Source: Galaxea fascicularis
Lineage: Eukaryota > Cnidaria > Anthozoa > Scleractinia > Euphylliidae
Length of the DNA stretch: 64,000 nt
Assembly (NCBI GenBank): GCA_948470475.1
Contig: OX419345.1
Location: forward strand, 17,091,933-17,155,932
Direction: 5' to 3'
The notes below the pieces were generated by a model. That model was not told the origin of the DNA, searched no databases, and saw nothing but the letters and a program-made list of their open reading frames with translations. A program made the position numbers and the translations under genes. Of the stretch, positions 1 through 12,100 are shown in pieces (positions within the stretch are counted from its first letter, which is position 1; every line of letters starts with the position of its first letter).

Positions 1-307
1 CCACGAACGGGGAATCGCTCGTTTCACCGCTCATGAATTTGACCAATTTCGGCCAGTGGAACTAAGTGTAAAGAAACTTTGAATTAATGATGTATAAGTA
101 GTTAAATTGAGCTCGTGCAGCGAACTGTAAAAATACAACTGAAGAGATCATGACTGTCTTTCGTTTACTCACGCAGTATACTCCCTTGGTGGACCTATCT
201 TGGAACTCTTAGGCAGAGGCATGAGTTGGTATCGCCATTGATATGTTGATAACACTATTTATCTTGACTTATTCGTTCAGTGTCTCTATTATCTTTTAAT
301 AACACAG

Positions 308-2257
308 AGTACAGAAAGAGCTCAAGCAGCTGCAGTCCCTCAAACCTCATGGAATTGAAGTGAGCCTTCCATCAGACAGCCTTCAAATATGGGAAGCGAT
401 AATACCAGGGCCGGACGAATCTCCCTACAAAGGCGAGTGTAATGTTAAAAGAATTAGTTTAGTTTAGCTTTCGTAGCTAGCTTTACCAGACTTGCAAAGG
501 ACATTACAACAGCTTGGGCTTCACGTCCTAGGGGGCCCCACCCCTCTACGAAATAGTCACCGCAGAGCACATATATGTTTGTACTATGGCTTTATTTCAC
601 TTGCTCAATCAGCTGCCATCAGTAGCCGTGTAAGTGGAGAAATGGCTGCAGCTTGGGTTGGAAAATGGAATTGCTTGGCCGATTGATTGTATCAGCTGAC
701 CCAATTAGCCCTTGTATAAAACGTTATACTGGAAGGAGTCACGTTCCATCTTGAATTTGCTTCGTGAGCCATTGCTTCGTGAGAATCTGTCGCCACGTTT
801 GCACATCTGCGGTTGTTTACGTGAACTTTCCTGTGGTTTCGTTAATGCTCAACAGCATCAGTTAAACTAAAATGTCGTAGGCAATTCGCACTCACATTTC
901 TTTCACTAAATGGTCAGGTTTCTTCGTTTGTCGAGTATATATTCTGGTAGAAATTCGCAACAGATAGCATTTGATTACAAATTCCGGAGTAATGCGGTGT
1001 GTTTTGATTCTTTATTTTCCAGGAGGGCGTTTCAAAGTTCAAGTATATTTGCCGTATCCTTTTAAAATGCGTCCCTCATAACTTAACGAACTTCAGAGCA
1101 ACAATTGCAACAGTCTGAAAATTGACATCTTTAGGCAGTTATTTCTTGTTCAAGTATATCTTCAACTTAATTAAAAATACAATCCTTAACTGAATACCAA
1201 CCACTGTTCAGTGAAAATTATCCCTTGGCACCTCCTACGGTAAGTGTCTGAATTACATAATCATCCTAAGAGCTCTATATATTAAAACGCAAACCTTGAA
1301 CTAACTGCCGACCGAGTGGAAGAGACGGAACAAGTTTGATACGCCGAATTATAACAAACAACCGAAACAAAACAAAATAAGAACCTGAACAGCAAAAGTT
1401 TGGATAACTTGGCATACCTGTTTTGCAAATACCAATCGTAGCTGTAGGCCAGTGTTGTTTCGAGTCAGTGTCTCAACATTCTCACTCAGTGGGTAGGAGT
1501 TTTTTTAAAACTCTTTGGAGATATTATAATTAATTCTAACCAAGTACCAGAGCTTGAGCTCGCCTAGTGGTCATTACAGAAATATCTCAAACGTCATTTT
1601 GTCAGGGCAGAGTTATTATATAATAAAAGTAAGTTTTGAGGTGTGTTTTATAACACAATGAGCAGTTTCCTTAAGAAACCAAACCAGCCGCTAAGCCGAG
1701 CAGTTGGTTGAAGCGAATCAGAGAAACTTAAGGCAAAAGATGACCTCATGTTGATCTCCTATGCGATACATTTGCAATCACGAGGGGCGGGGAGGTTGCT
1801 TCCTATGGGGCACTATTGGAGATGTCTCACAATGTTTACAAATCATAGGTTTTTTTGGTTTACATACAAAACTTATCTGTGGAGAAACAAATCGTTCCAG
1901 CCATTACTTTGGTAGCACTTTTAACATTGTAACAGCCTTACGAGATATTTTTATGTGGTAGTTTTAGTGCGTTGCAATTTCTTTAATTTTCTATGAATTT
2001 TGTGGCAGGTTCGCTTTCTGACGTCAATTTATCACTTGAATGTAAGCCTAACAACAGGGAATGTGTGCCTGGGATTCCTGACCGAGGAGAACTGGTTACC
2101 AACCCGCTGCGTGCGAGATGTGTTGAGTGGTGTGTTCTCTTTACTTATCAAACCGGTAACAGAGAATTCCGCTGACCAGGCAGTACTGGAGGTGTACACC
2201 CACAACAGAGTGGTCTATGAAGAAAAAGCTCGAAAAAGTGCAATGAACGCTCGGTAA
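308..2257 (+). CDS. Ubiquitin-conjugating enzyme E2 (UBC fold, UBE2L-like), 5' end outside or unresolved
   Basis: Coding exons 308-432, 1023-1053, 1212-1239 and 2009-2257 give 143 residues plus stop. Exon 1 (VQKELKQLQ... then IPGPDESPYKG) is the N-terminal UBC helix and first strands. Exons 2 and 3 give GGRFKVQVYLPENYPLAPPT. The last exon starts VRFLTSIYHLNV and carries the active-site cysteine in GNVCLGFLTEENW, then the C-terminal helices. E2 enzymes accept ubiquitin (or a relative) from E1 as a thioester and pass it on with an E3. The ENW motif and the lack of an Asp after CL resemble UBE2L3. The usual HPN motif reads HLN. Joining exon 1 to 2 needs a GC-AG intron (AAAG|GCGAGT), and exon 2 to 3 a U12-type donor (GTATCCTTT). 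The initiator exon is not certain: an ATG-ATG at 88-93 followed by a weak donor is phase-compatible, but the true start may be left of the window. Confidence in the family is high, in the subfamily low. Confidence 0.85.
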
Positions 2258-2324
2258 ACCAAGCAAAAGCCTGATTAGAGCGAATAAGGGAATCGCAGTT
2301 ATCATTTGTAAACTGAACACATAA

Positions 2325-2330
2325 AATAAA
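2325..2330 (+). terminator. Candidate poly(A) signal of the E2 gene
   Basis: AATAAA lies 68 nt after the stop of the E2 gene. The position suits a short 3' UTR; cleavage was not verified. Confidence 0.45.
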
Positions 2331-2732
2331 ACAGAGAGGACATCTCTGCTTGATAAAACACAACTGGAGTTGAAACGTTTTCAAACCTGATTGGCAGATT
2401 TCACACATGATTTCACGCATGGGCCTGCGTTGCTGACGGAATTGTTCGTGTGTTGGCAAAGATTCGCGATAGAGCCGCGAGGAGCTTGGGCAGAAGTCGA
2501 GTCGAATCTTTTCCACAGCTACGTAGCTGAGTGTGCTTGGCTTCCTGCCCTGCGCCCGGGCATGCTTAAGATGTACGCCATATGACTAGTAACCTCTCAC
2601 TTGATTTCATTTGAGAGTATAAACTAGTCTAATTCTTTTCGCAACCTCCACTAATTTCATTCAAACCGCGACAAAAACGTAGGGAACTTTTATTTAGAAG
2701 CGCGCTCAAAACTAATGAGCAACCCGGCACTT

Positions 2733-3115
2733 TCAAATACGCACGCTCACTACGCAAAACCTGTCCTTTCATTCTTAACGCCAGAAAAATATCGGAACGC
2801 AAGCGATCGTTTTACATGTACCTCTGCAAATGTCATTTATTGCATGACCTGTACGTTATGCAACAAGTTGGCGAGACAGGGAGATGACCAGGTGACCGAT
2901 TCTGCGAACACCTTCGCGATGTTGAGAAGAACGCCAAGGATGCACCTAAGCCAGTGACTCATCATTTTAATCTCCATAACCACTCCAAACAACACATGGC
3001 TATCTGCAGCATTTCCCTACATCAAGGTACGACGGAAAGCCGCAAACAAAATCCAAATGGGCACCCTTAATCCCCACGGTATTAACGAACGCTTTTCATT
3101 TAACGAATGTATTCC
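2733..3115 (+). pseudogene. GIY-YIG endonuclease remnant of a Penelope-like retroelement
   Basis: The translation FTCTSANVIYCMTCTLCNKL is a typical start of the GIY-YIG nuclease domain found at the end of Penelope-like elements. Later blocks appear in a shifted frame: a HFNL-HNHSKQHMAICSISLHQG region and a final NPHGINERFSFN motif near 3070-3110. Frameshifts near 2865 and 2945 and missing upstream reverse transcriptase show a dead 3' fragment. It lies just after the E2 gene on the same strand and has nothing to do with it. Family assignment comes from motif recall. Confidence 0.65.
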
Positions 3116-3998
3116 TATTTTTCACGTTGCTATGTTACCACCAATTGCGTAGCTCCTCCTTCACTATATAACACCACCAACAACCCATAATTCCCCTTTT
3201 CAGGAAGTGTCCATTAAATTTTTATTGTCATTTTTGTATTGTACTGTAATGTTTTGTTCGTTTGGTATTGTATTGTATTGTTTTGTAATGAAATGAAGTG
3301 AGCGACCATCAGATTCTAGTAACTATATATTGGAAGACCCAAATTTATTTTACGTGAGCGAAACAGGCAACTGCGTAAAGCGTTCTTTTATACATAATAA
3401 ACAAATAGTATTTCTTAACTGGTCGCATATGTCAGAGTTGATACTGACTATGCATAGATTTAATTTGGAAACTGGCTCTTATAAATCTTATAAATGACCT
3501 TCTTTACAGAATTACATCATGGACTACTGTAGGAGCATCACTACCTCAGCCACCTACAATAAGTATTGATTTTGCACGTTGTTTTAAGTCTAAAATTGCA
3601 ATTGTATAGCTTGGAACAGTTAGTTGAAACTTAGCCGCTGGGCACTAAATGACCGTCGTGGGTATGGCGGGGTTTACTGCGCGGGACAATGGGCGACATG
3701 TTAAGTGTGACTTGTGCTTGAGTACAGCTGCCTTCTAAATAATGTAGTGTTTCTTCAAATTGTCAACTTACAAGCGCTTTTTCGGTGAAACTGGAGATAT
3801 CTGAGCCAGAAGCTGATAACAACAATGAGAACCCTACCCTGATGACGCAGAATACCTTACCAGATCTTAAGTCAGTGCTGACTCTCGTCAGTATTGTTTA
3901 CATTCAGTTAAACCCCGCGGGCTATACTCTTAAGTGAATACTGCTGTGAGAAACAACCATCATTCAGCATTCAGTATTCAGTATATCATTTAGTATCG

Positions 3999-4000
3999 CG

Positions 4001-4032
<32 letters not shown>
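3999..4032. repeat. (ATCA)n microsatellite
   Basis: About eight tandem copies of a four-base ATCA/AATC unit, followed by a few unrelated bases. Confidence 0.9.
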
Positions 4033-4033
<1 letters not shown>

Positions 4034-4213
4034 GCCTGTTGAGCGAGAAAATAATGCAGATATAACTTTAGCCGATACTTAATAGCAAAAAAGCGGGGAA
4101 CTGTTTTTTCACGCGCCTTTTCACACACAGGACAGGAAGACATTTTAAAGGTTGGGTGACTTTTCATTCATATGATTACGAAATGGAATAGCAGCAGGTG
4201 TGCCGTATGTCTT

Positions 4214-4219
4214 TTTATT
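4214..4219 (-). terminator. Candidate poly(A) signal of the GH63-like gene
   Basis: On the minus strand AATAAA begins only six bases after the TGA of the GH63-like gene (stop at 4225-4227). This would give a very short 3' UTR. It may be chance in AT-rich DNA. Confidence 0.35.
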
Positions 4220-4224
4220 TCTTG

Positions 4225-7200
4225 TCAACAACAAGGACGCTTCTTGATCTTGTGTAGGACTTTTCTTTTCCTGTCGACTGCGATTTTATCGAACAGCGGA
4301 GCTACGAGAGCTGTCCAACCAGTTTGGTGGCTAAACGTATATAAAATGAGAAAAAAAAAATAGTCTCAAAACATCACAGAATAAATATTTCAATTTCGTT
4401 ATGTGAAAGATCGACAAGGATTGTTGCTGAGATGACAAAATTAATAAAAAAAACATTGCATGATATATTCGATTTTTGCTAGATTATGAAATTAAAGGAC
4501 ATAACTTTTATAGCTTTGGTACTAAGTCATTGTAGGTCTTGTAAGCGTAAAAATTTTGTCGCATTCGTTGTATGTACCAAGGGAATGAACACTCTCACGC
4601 AAGACCCTATGGAGTTATTCACAGCTATGGACAACCCAACATCTTGTGGTAAGTGTCACAAAATTATCCGCTTGGAAATGCACAACCAAAAAATTTTGCT
4701 TATAAGTATATTAAAAGTGTTTTTAATAAGTCCAATTAAGGAGCTGTTATAGCGGTTTTCACGATAAAACGTTCGTTTGCTTTGGTTTTACATTGCTTTG
4801 CTCTGTGATTGGCCAGCAAAACTTGCGCCAATTTTTCAACCAATGAAAACCAAAACCAAAACCAATCGTAAGTTGCACGCGCGCATTTTCCCGCGCTTTT
4901 TGCCGGTTACTTGTATTTGCTTCGAATTCTGATTGGCTCATTGCACTGTTTCGGTGTGTTGTGATTGGCTGAAGTACTTGTTGTGGATTTGGTTTACGAT
5001 ACTCAGTTGAAACTGCTCAACTGTTGGCTCTGCTACACTAACAAAATCCTTGTTACCTACCTCGCTCCGCACCCTCTCCCGGTTTCAGGGTCAAAGTACT
5101 CGTAGAAAAGTACTAGTTGGTTCCAGTCCTCGTCTGTTGCGTATCGCTCCTCATCTCCGTGACAAGGCCTGCGGCCGAGTTTGTCCGGAAGAAACACTGA
5201 CACCAAACGGTTGGAGAGCTCCATGGCAACGTCTCTTAGACGCATTAGCTTGCCAGAGCCCGTTGGACATTCAACTTTGAAACTGTTGCCATAAAAATAG
5301 TCATGGCGTTTGAGAGCCTCCACGATGAGGTAGTTGACTGGAATAAAACGAATAAGAAATTTTGAAAACCTGATTAATTCCCACATACACTCCATTACTC
5401 ATCATTTAGTCATTCATTCATTCATTCATTTATTCATTCATTCATTCAGTCAGTCAATAAATCAGCATGTTGATATCATATCTTAAACACGCCCTCTATG
5501 TACTGACTCTGTTGCTACGTTTCATTCAAGTGTTTGTTATTAATTCATGTATTAACAACTTATATATATGAGTAGTGACATATCTATATTTATGTATTCA
5601 TTTTTATTCCATTTATGTATTAATTGCTCGAACATTCGCTGTCAATGCCATGAGCTTCGGCATGCTGACCACCCATTACCTGAGGCGATTACGCTAATTA
5701 AAGATTAAACCCCTGACATCAACGTGCATAAATTATTCTCTTAACTGGTCTCCTGATACTTCGTTTACTACTAGTTCAGAGAGTTTGGTTGCACATCAAG
5801 ATATTTCACGTTTGACGATCATTTCCTTTATTCACATAACTTGTGTGTTAGCTAAAACGGTGATACTGTTAGGAGAAAGAGGGCTCTTAAAGAGTTGGGC
5901 ACTTCGCAGACTTGCGATGGTTAAAACTCAATTGTGTTCACACTTTCGATTTCACGCGACATAACGGAAGGTCACGCAAACGAAAAAAGTACCTCGTGTT
6001 AATGTTTTATATCTCTACACATCATAACGATATAGTAGGAACATAACAACATGAACATATCGACACAAGGATAAAACTGATCTTTTGTTTATGTCATTAT
6101 GACTATGTTGTTATGTCGTTATGTCACTAGTGTGAACCAGGCCTAAGGCTGATTGATTACCACAGATCTTCTAATTGAGAAACAGTTTGTCTTTTCTACT
6201 CACTGCAATACCAAATGGGCCCTCTCCAGTTGCTGTTGCCACCGAACATAGAAGTGTTGGATTCTCCTGGAACGTAATCGACTCTGTAAGTTTTTCCATC
6301 CAAATCCAGCTCGTAAGGGTGCTTTTCATGGTAACGTGACACCGAACGGATACCATAAGATGACAGGAATTCATCTGTATCCAACATGTATGACAAGATA
6401 CTCTGAAGCTGTTCACGGGAAGGAATTGCCAGAAGGTACGAGTCGTCGTTGGGATTCAAGTAAGCAATCTGTGGAGTTACGGTTAAAATCACTGAGTGAA
6501 GGGTGAGTGAAGTCATGAGAAGGACTGTTTAGTGTGACATTGACTGACGTTTCGACAACTTGAGCGGACTTGAATCAGAATCAAGTGATTTACGTAACGT
6601 CAGTAGGTGGTATAAATACTCTGGTCTTTGATGTGATTGGTCAACGAAGTCGTGACGTTATTGGTTGACTGTCAGTTAAACCTTGTTGTCATTGGCTGTG
6701 AAGACTGTAAACAGTGATTGGTGCGTTTCGATCGGTGTTTTGTCTTTTGCCATACCACAGCGTCAGCAACAGGCTTATTGCTTTAGTATAGTTATTTTCT
6801 TTTTATTTACACTGATTCCTTAAGTGACAAGTTAGGAAAAAGAGAATGAAATTATCTTTTGAACGATTTTTGAAGTACGGGATTGAAGAGACAAATTTAA
6901 GTTTAGATATGGTGAAGTTTCCTCATTGTTTAGAAACGCGTTTCAAAAGTAACGCAAAAAAAGAAATACGTAGTCAGAGCTGGAGGTAAAAGCAAATGAC
7001 GTATTTGTAGTTAAGCACGGGATATGGATCTGGTCCATAAATCACATGATTACCGAGACAATCAAACGCCAACTGAGATGTAGCAATAGAAACTTCATGT
7101 AATAATCTAAAAAAAACGTGATATTCACACCTTAGCTAATCCGACTCTTACATTAGACACGGCAGACGAAAAGAGCTGAAAAACGAAACACTACGTCACT

Positions 7201-8271
7201 GGTATGCGGTTGGAAATGTGGGCTCAAGCGCACGAGACTCAAAAATGCTATTAGAAAAACAAAAACATATTTTTGTTATTGGAGACATATTCCCATTTTG
7301 AGCGTTTTCAAGAAATAAATTTCTTTTTGAAGGGATTTAGGTGGTGTAGAAATTGTATAAGACTTGTTTTCTTTCAGAAAAGTGGTTATTGAGTGTCAGC
7401 CTCTCGAGGCCTTGATGTACGATTCAAAACCCGCGTTAACCCGCCAAAATCTTACGCATGTGCAGATGTTATTCAGCTCTGTCCGGCAGACGAATAACCA
7501 AAGTGAGGCTTTAAGAAAGATCTTCACAGAAGAAGCAGTACATGTAGCATGAACTAAACATTTTTATATTACAACTGTTCATGCGCGAACTTATCAGTAA
7601 ACTCGCATAGGAAGAAAACGTACTTGTGCTGCTCGGTCTTTTCTGTTCTTCATGAACCAGTTTAACTGCTTCCTGAAGCCTGGCAGCTTGTCCAAGTACT
7701 TGCCATCCAACACCAGGCACGCCATCAGGGGAATAAGGCCAACAATGCTGCGCACGCGCAATGGAAAGAAGTCTTCTCCCCGGTGGAAGTGGTCATAGTA
7801 GAATCCATCTTTAGGATCCCAAAGTCCAAACCCATCTGACATTTGATTTATGGCGTCCGCAATGCTGGTGAAATGCTCCAAGAATTTGATGGCCATGTCT
7901 TCGTAGGCTGCGTCTGTGAGAGCGAGCTCTAAGGAGATGTTTAGCATAACAACAGAATACAGGGCCATCCACGCTGTGCCGTCAGCCTGGTGTAAGAAAG
8001 AAAAATAAAATTTTGACCTTAAATCCAACAGGTCTTAGTTTAGTTTTGGCAGGTATTTGGTATTTAAATTATAGTCTGATATACATGATGGGTAAAAAAA
8101 AAAATTAAATCTAATGAAAAACAAAGTGAATTTCCAATCACCATAAAATTTACATCATCGTAAAACCTTTTCAAGATTCTTTTATGGTGATGCATAAAAC
8201 GTTTTATGATTTGTGAAACGAAAAAGAACGTGTTGCCGAGACCTGGGATTTTTTCAGAGATGTGAATCAGA

Positions 8272-8306
<35 letters not shown>

Positions 8307-9120
8307 AAACTATCTCGGCAATTCAATGGTACACAAGGAAATCATAACGAGTAAACTACATGGAATGTTACCTGACAAAGGCGATCTCCAGGCGGTAGTG
8401 GCTTAGATCTGTCAAACAAACCTACAATTAAAGGAAAAAAGTGCATCAGCTGAACTAATGCGTTGGACAGGAGCAACCATGCTAGAATGGTAACCAGGCA
8501 CTCACCAATGTTGTCGAGTCCAAGAAATCCTCCACCGAAAATATTTTTTCCTTCGGGGTCTTTCCTGTTCACCCACCTGCGACGAAAACAATTCTAATTC
8601 TTATTATTATAGCACGATAGCTACACCGAAAAACATCTTGCTAACCTAAAATATACGTATAAGCAAGAAATAAGCAACACACAGAGAAAGTAAATGTAAT
8701 ATTTCGATTTTTATTACAAGACCATCATCAAACGTGACCTGAAGATGATTATCTCTGTTTGTTGCTTATTTCTGGCTTATACTTATATTTTAAGTTAGTT
8801 TAATATTTTAAGTTAAGTGCTATATTTCCTTCACTTATCGGCTGGTTAAGATTTCTTATTATTATTTCGGTGGTTTGTATAAATGAGGGGCCTTTTGGGA
8901 TGCCTAATTGCCCAGGTGGGGCGTTTCAGTCTTGACGTTATGCGTATAGGTGACGATCTTTAAAAATTGAACGTCGACGGATTTCGAAGGCATATTATGT
9001 ATTTAATCCTAAAGTATTTTAGAGATAAAATAGGAAGAAGGAGAGAAAAACAATAAACAAAATGGAAGAAAACTGCTGAGACCCGGGATTGTCCAAAACT
9101 CTTACGAACTCTCCGGATTT

Positions 9121-9171
<51 letters not shown>

Positions 9172-12100
9172 TCGGCAACTGAGAGAGCAAAATTGTAATG
9201 ATAACGACATAGATTAAAACGTTGGAATTTTTTTTCAGAGTTTGGCCAATCTAGGCAACGAATTGGCAATATCATTTCTTGGTTCGCAGAAGACAGCTGG
9301 ACTGTTAACCCGTTGCTTAGTTAAAAGCATCTGATTCTTTCCACTGACGACACAAAACAGAAAATCGTTCACTTTCAGAAGACCCGCATGCACATATTCA
9401 AAAGGCAACATTTTGTTAGGTTAACCCGTCTTACCAAGTAAAGTTCAAAAGGAGCTTTTGAAAGCATTTAGCAAGAAAGACGGTATCCTTCTTCCCAGAC
9501 TTCCCGGTCAGTTCGTAGACTCGGTAACACGCCAGCGCATGCACGGGTGGATTGACGTCACTGAGCGCGAACTCATAAGCGGGAATCTGTCCGTTTGGAG
9601 CCATGTAAGTCTCACGGAGGAACAGCAACAACTGGTCCTTGGCAAATTCAGGGTCAACTTTGCAGAAGGGAAGCATGTGAAAGGCTGAATCCCATGAGGC
9701 GTACTGTTAACGTGGATAGAAAAAATCCATTATTCAATTTGCTGTCCGGTTATTGCAGTTTAACGCAAACCTTAAATTTCCCAGAAGCATAAATAATCAC
9801 TAAATCAGCCAATTTCCAACAATGACTTCATAGCGGTTATAAGGTAAATTTTGAAGGAAAGCCAAAAGTTGAAGGAAAACGCATTTTTACTATGTTTCCC
9901 TGTGATTTACTTTGACAGTTACTTTAGAAGAAGTAACTATGGTAAATAAATGTAATAAAAAATAATATACTATAGGTGCTACTCCATTTTTAAAACAAAA
10001 AATTATAATACATCGGCGAGGGCAAGAAAAACTGCTTCGTGGGTGCATTCAAGAGCTTTTCTTGACCTAAAAAGGCATTGTTTTGTCAGAAAACAAGGGA
10101 ATACTATAGTTAAACCAAGGATAAAGTTGAATCACAACATAAACATACCCAAGGATACTCCCATTTGTCAGGCATTGAAATCACATCCTTATTGTGCAGG
10201 TATTTCCATTCCGAGTTTCTCCCTTTCAGTCGATCATGAGGTGGGCAAGGCATGCTGGGATCACCTTTCAGCCATTCATCAACGACGTAATAATAAAACT
10301 GTTTGCTCCATAGTAATCCTGCATAGGCTTGGCGCGAGACTGCGTCTTCGTCATTTGACAGGGATTCTATCAAAAGGAAAAAAAAAAACATAATAAACTT
10401 TACTTAAAATGCTGCCGCAAAAATTGCAAATCAATACTGGAGGGAACAACAAAAGGTTCCTTCTATTTTTTTTAGTCACGGATCCATAACACGGCCGTTC
10501 TTAGAATAATAGTCATAGGGTTAGATTTATAGGGAGAACAACGTTTACCTGGTATAATAGCCTTGTAAAACTCATCAGCCTCATTTTTCCTCTTACGTAT
10601 CACATCTTCAAAAGCTTTTTCACCCAAAGGGAGAGGTACTCTATCGTTCCAGGCTGCAAGACGACAGCGAACAACGTGCTTTCCTCCAGAGGGGACCGTA
10701 AAAACGTAATGGGCTGCCATTTTAGTGCCCTCCTTGAGTGGATTAACAGCGTCGGTCTCATTGTGGATGAGGTAGCGATGAAAAGAATCTTTGGTGAAAG
10801 TTGACGTTTTAGATGTGTTAAAGAGTTTCTATTGGAAGAACGAGATGAATAAAAGGTTTTGGCGTTGGGTTCTCATTCAGGTAATTCAGACCTCACTGGT
10901 TTCAATACTTGTTGTCCAGTTGCTAATATACTGACTAAATCTATCTGCTCTTGAGCAACTGCGGCCAAGTGGCAGCTAAATCCTACCTCAACCAACGTTA
11001 TTAAGAGGATGGGGGTTGTGAGCGTGGATCAGTGCTAATGGAATAGGACGTATAGAAGAAATCTCCACAATACGCCATTTTTTTCTTTCTAAGTACAATG
11101 ATTTTTCGTGCTCATATAAGATAACGAAGCTCTCTTTTTTCTTTACAAATATGCGGCAATACGATGCGAACTTTAATTTCGTTGTGACGGAAAATTTTGG
11201 TTTGCATAAAACCTTGAAGACGAATAGTTATACCTTTCAGCCTCGCAATTTGTATGAAGCTGTGTAAAAGGTCTTCACAGGCATCCAGGTATTCTACTCC
11301 CTTGGAGAATAAAGTCGCGCGATTTTACTGGCAATTACGTACACCGGACATTTGCGTTAATTAATTTACAAGACATTCTATACGGAATTCCATGGGCTTG
11401 GCTGGGATCAAAACTCTCGACAGTCTCGGCACTCCTATTTGGTAATCTAAGACGTATTTAACTAGCGCGGTTCTGCTTCAAAATCTTTATCTCCACTCTA
11501 CCTTGCAATTAGTTTCGTTTTCTGTGAAAAGCAGTTTAGGTGCTTGTCCGTTCGGGTCAGTTTCCACTGAAAAAATATATTTCCCTAAGGTGTCGTGAAG
11601 GCATTCCACCTGCCCAAGCGCTGTTTGTGCCATCTTTGGCCTCCTGGTGCAACCTATCGACTTTGAACTCCGCAAGCTCGTGCAAGCCTCGTGGCTACAG
11701 CCCCAGCTCCACGTATTTCTAAACCACAGGGTTGGTAGTACGTGCAATCGTGCTTCTTCAGGCCCACGATTTGCTATGGTAATTTTGATTAGTACGTCGT
11801 TGGAGGTGTTCTTAGAGTATTCTGCAAAAATGTCCCAGTAACGTCCATTGTCAAACACGCCTAAATAAAACCAAAATAAAGGAAACACAATATGGTAAAC
11901 ATTTTGCTGCTAAAATTTGTTACACACTACTCTGAATCATGCCCATGCCAAGTGGCCTAAGAGGTTTTCCAAGGAGGTTTTAATGCCCTAAAAAAGGCTA
12001 TTGGGGACAGGCAGTCATCCTATCTCCCAACCTCCTCCCAACCCAGATGTGTGAGAGAGCAGATCACAGCACCGGAACTACATTTCCCATTCTGAATGGA

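Noticed and set aside
2148..2516. 122-codon minus-strand open frame
   Set aside because: Overlaps the last E2 exon antisense and has no recognisable domain.
9458..9792. Plus-strand open frames at the [14 protein letters not shown] exon
   Set aside because: Antisense to a strongly conserved GH63-like exon, with no independent support.
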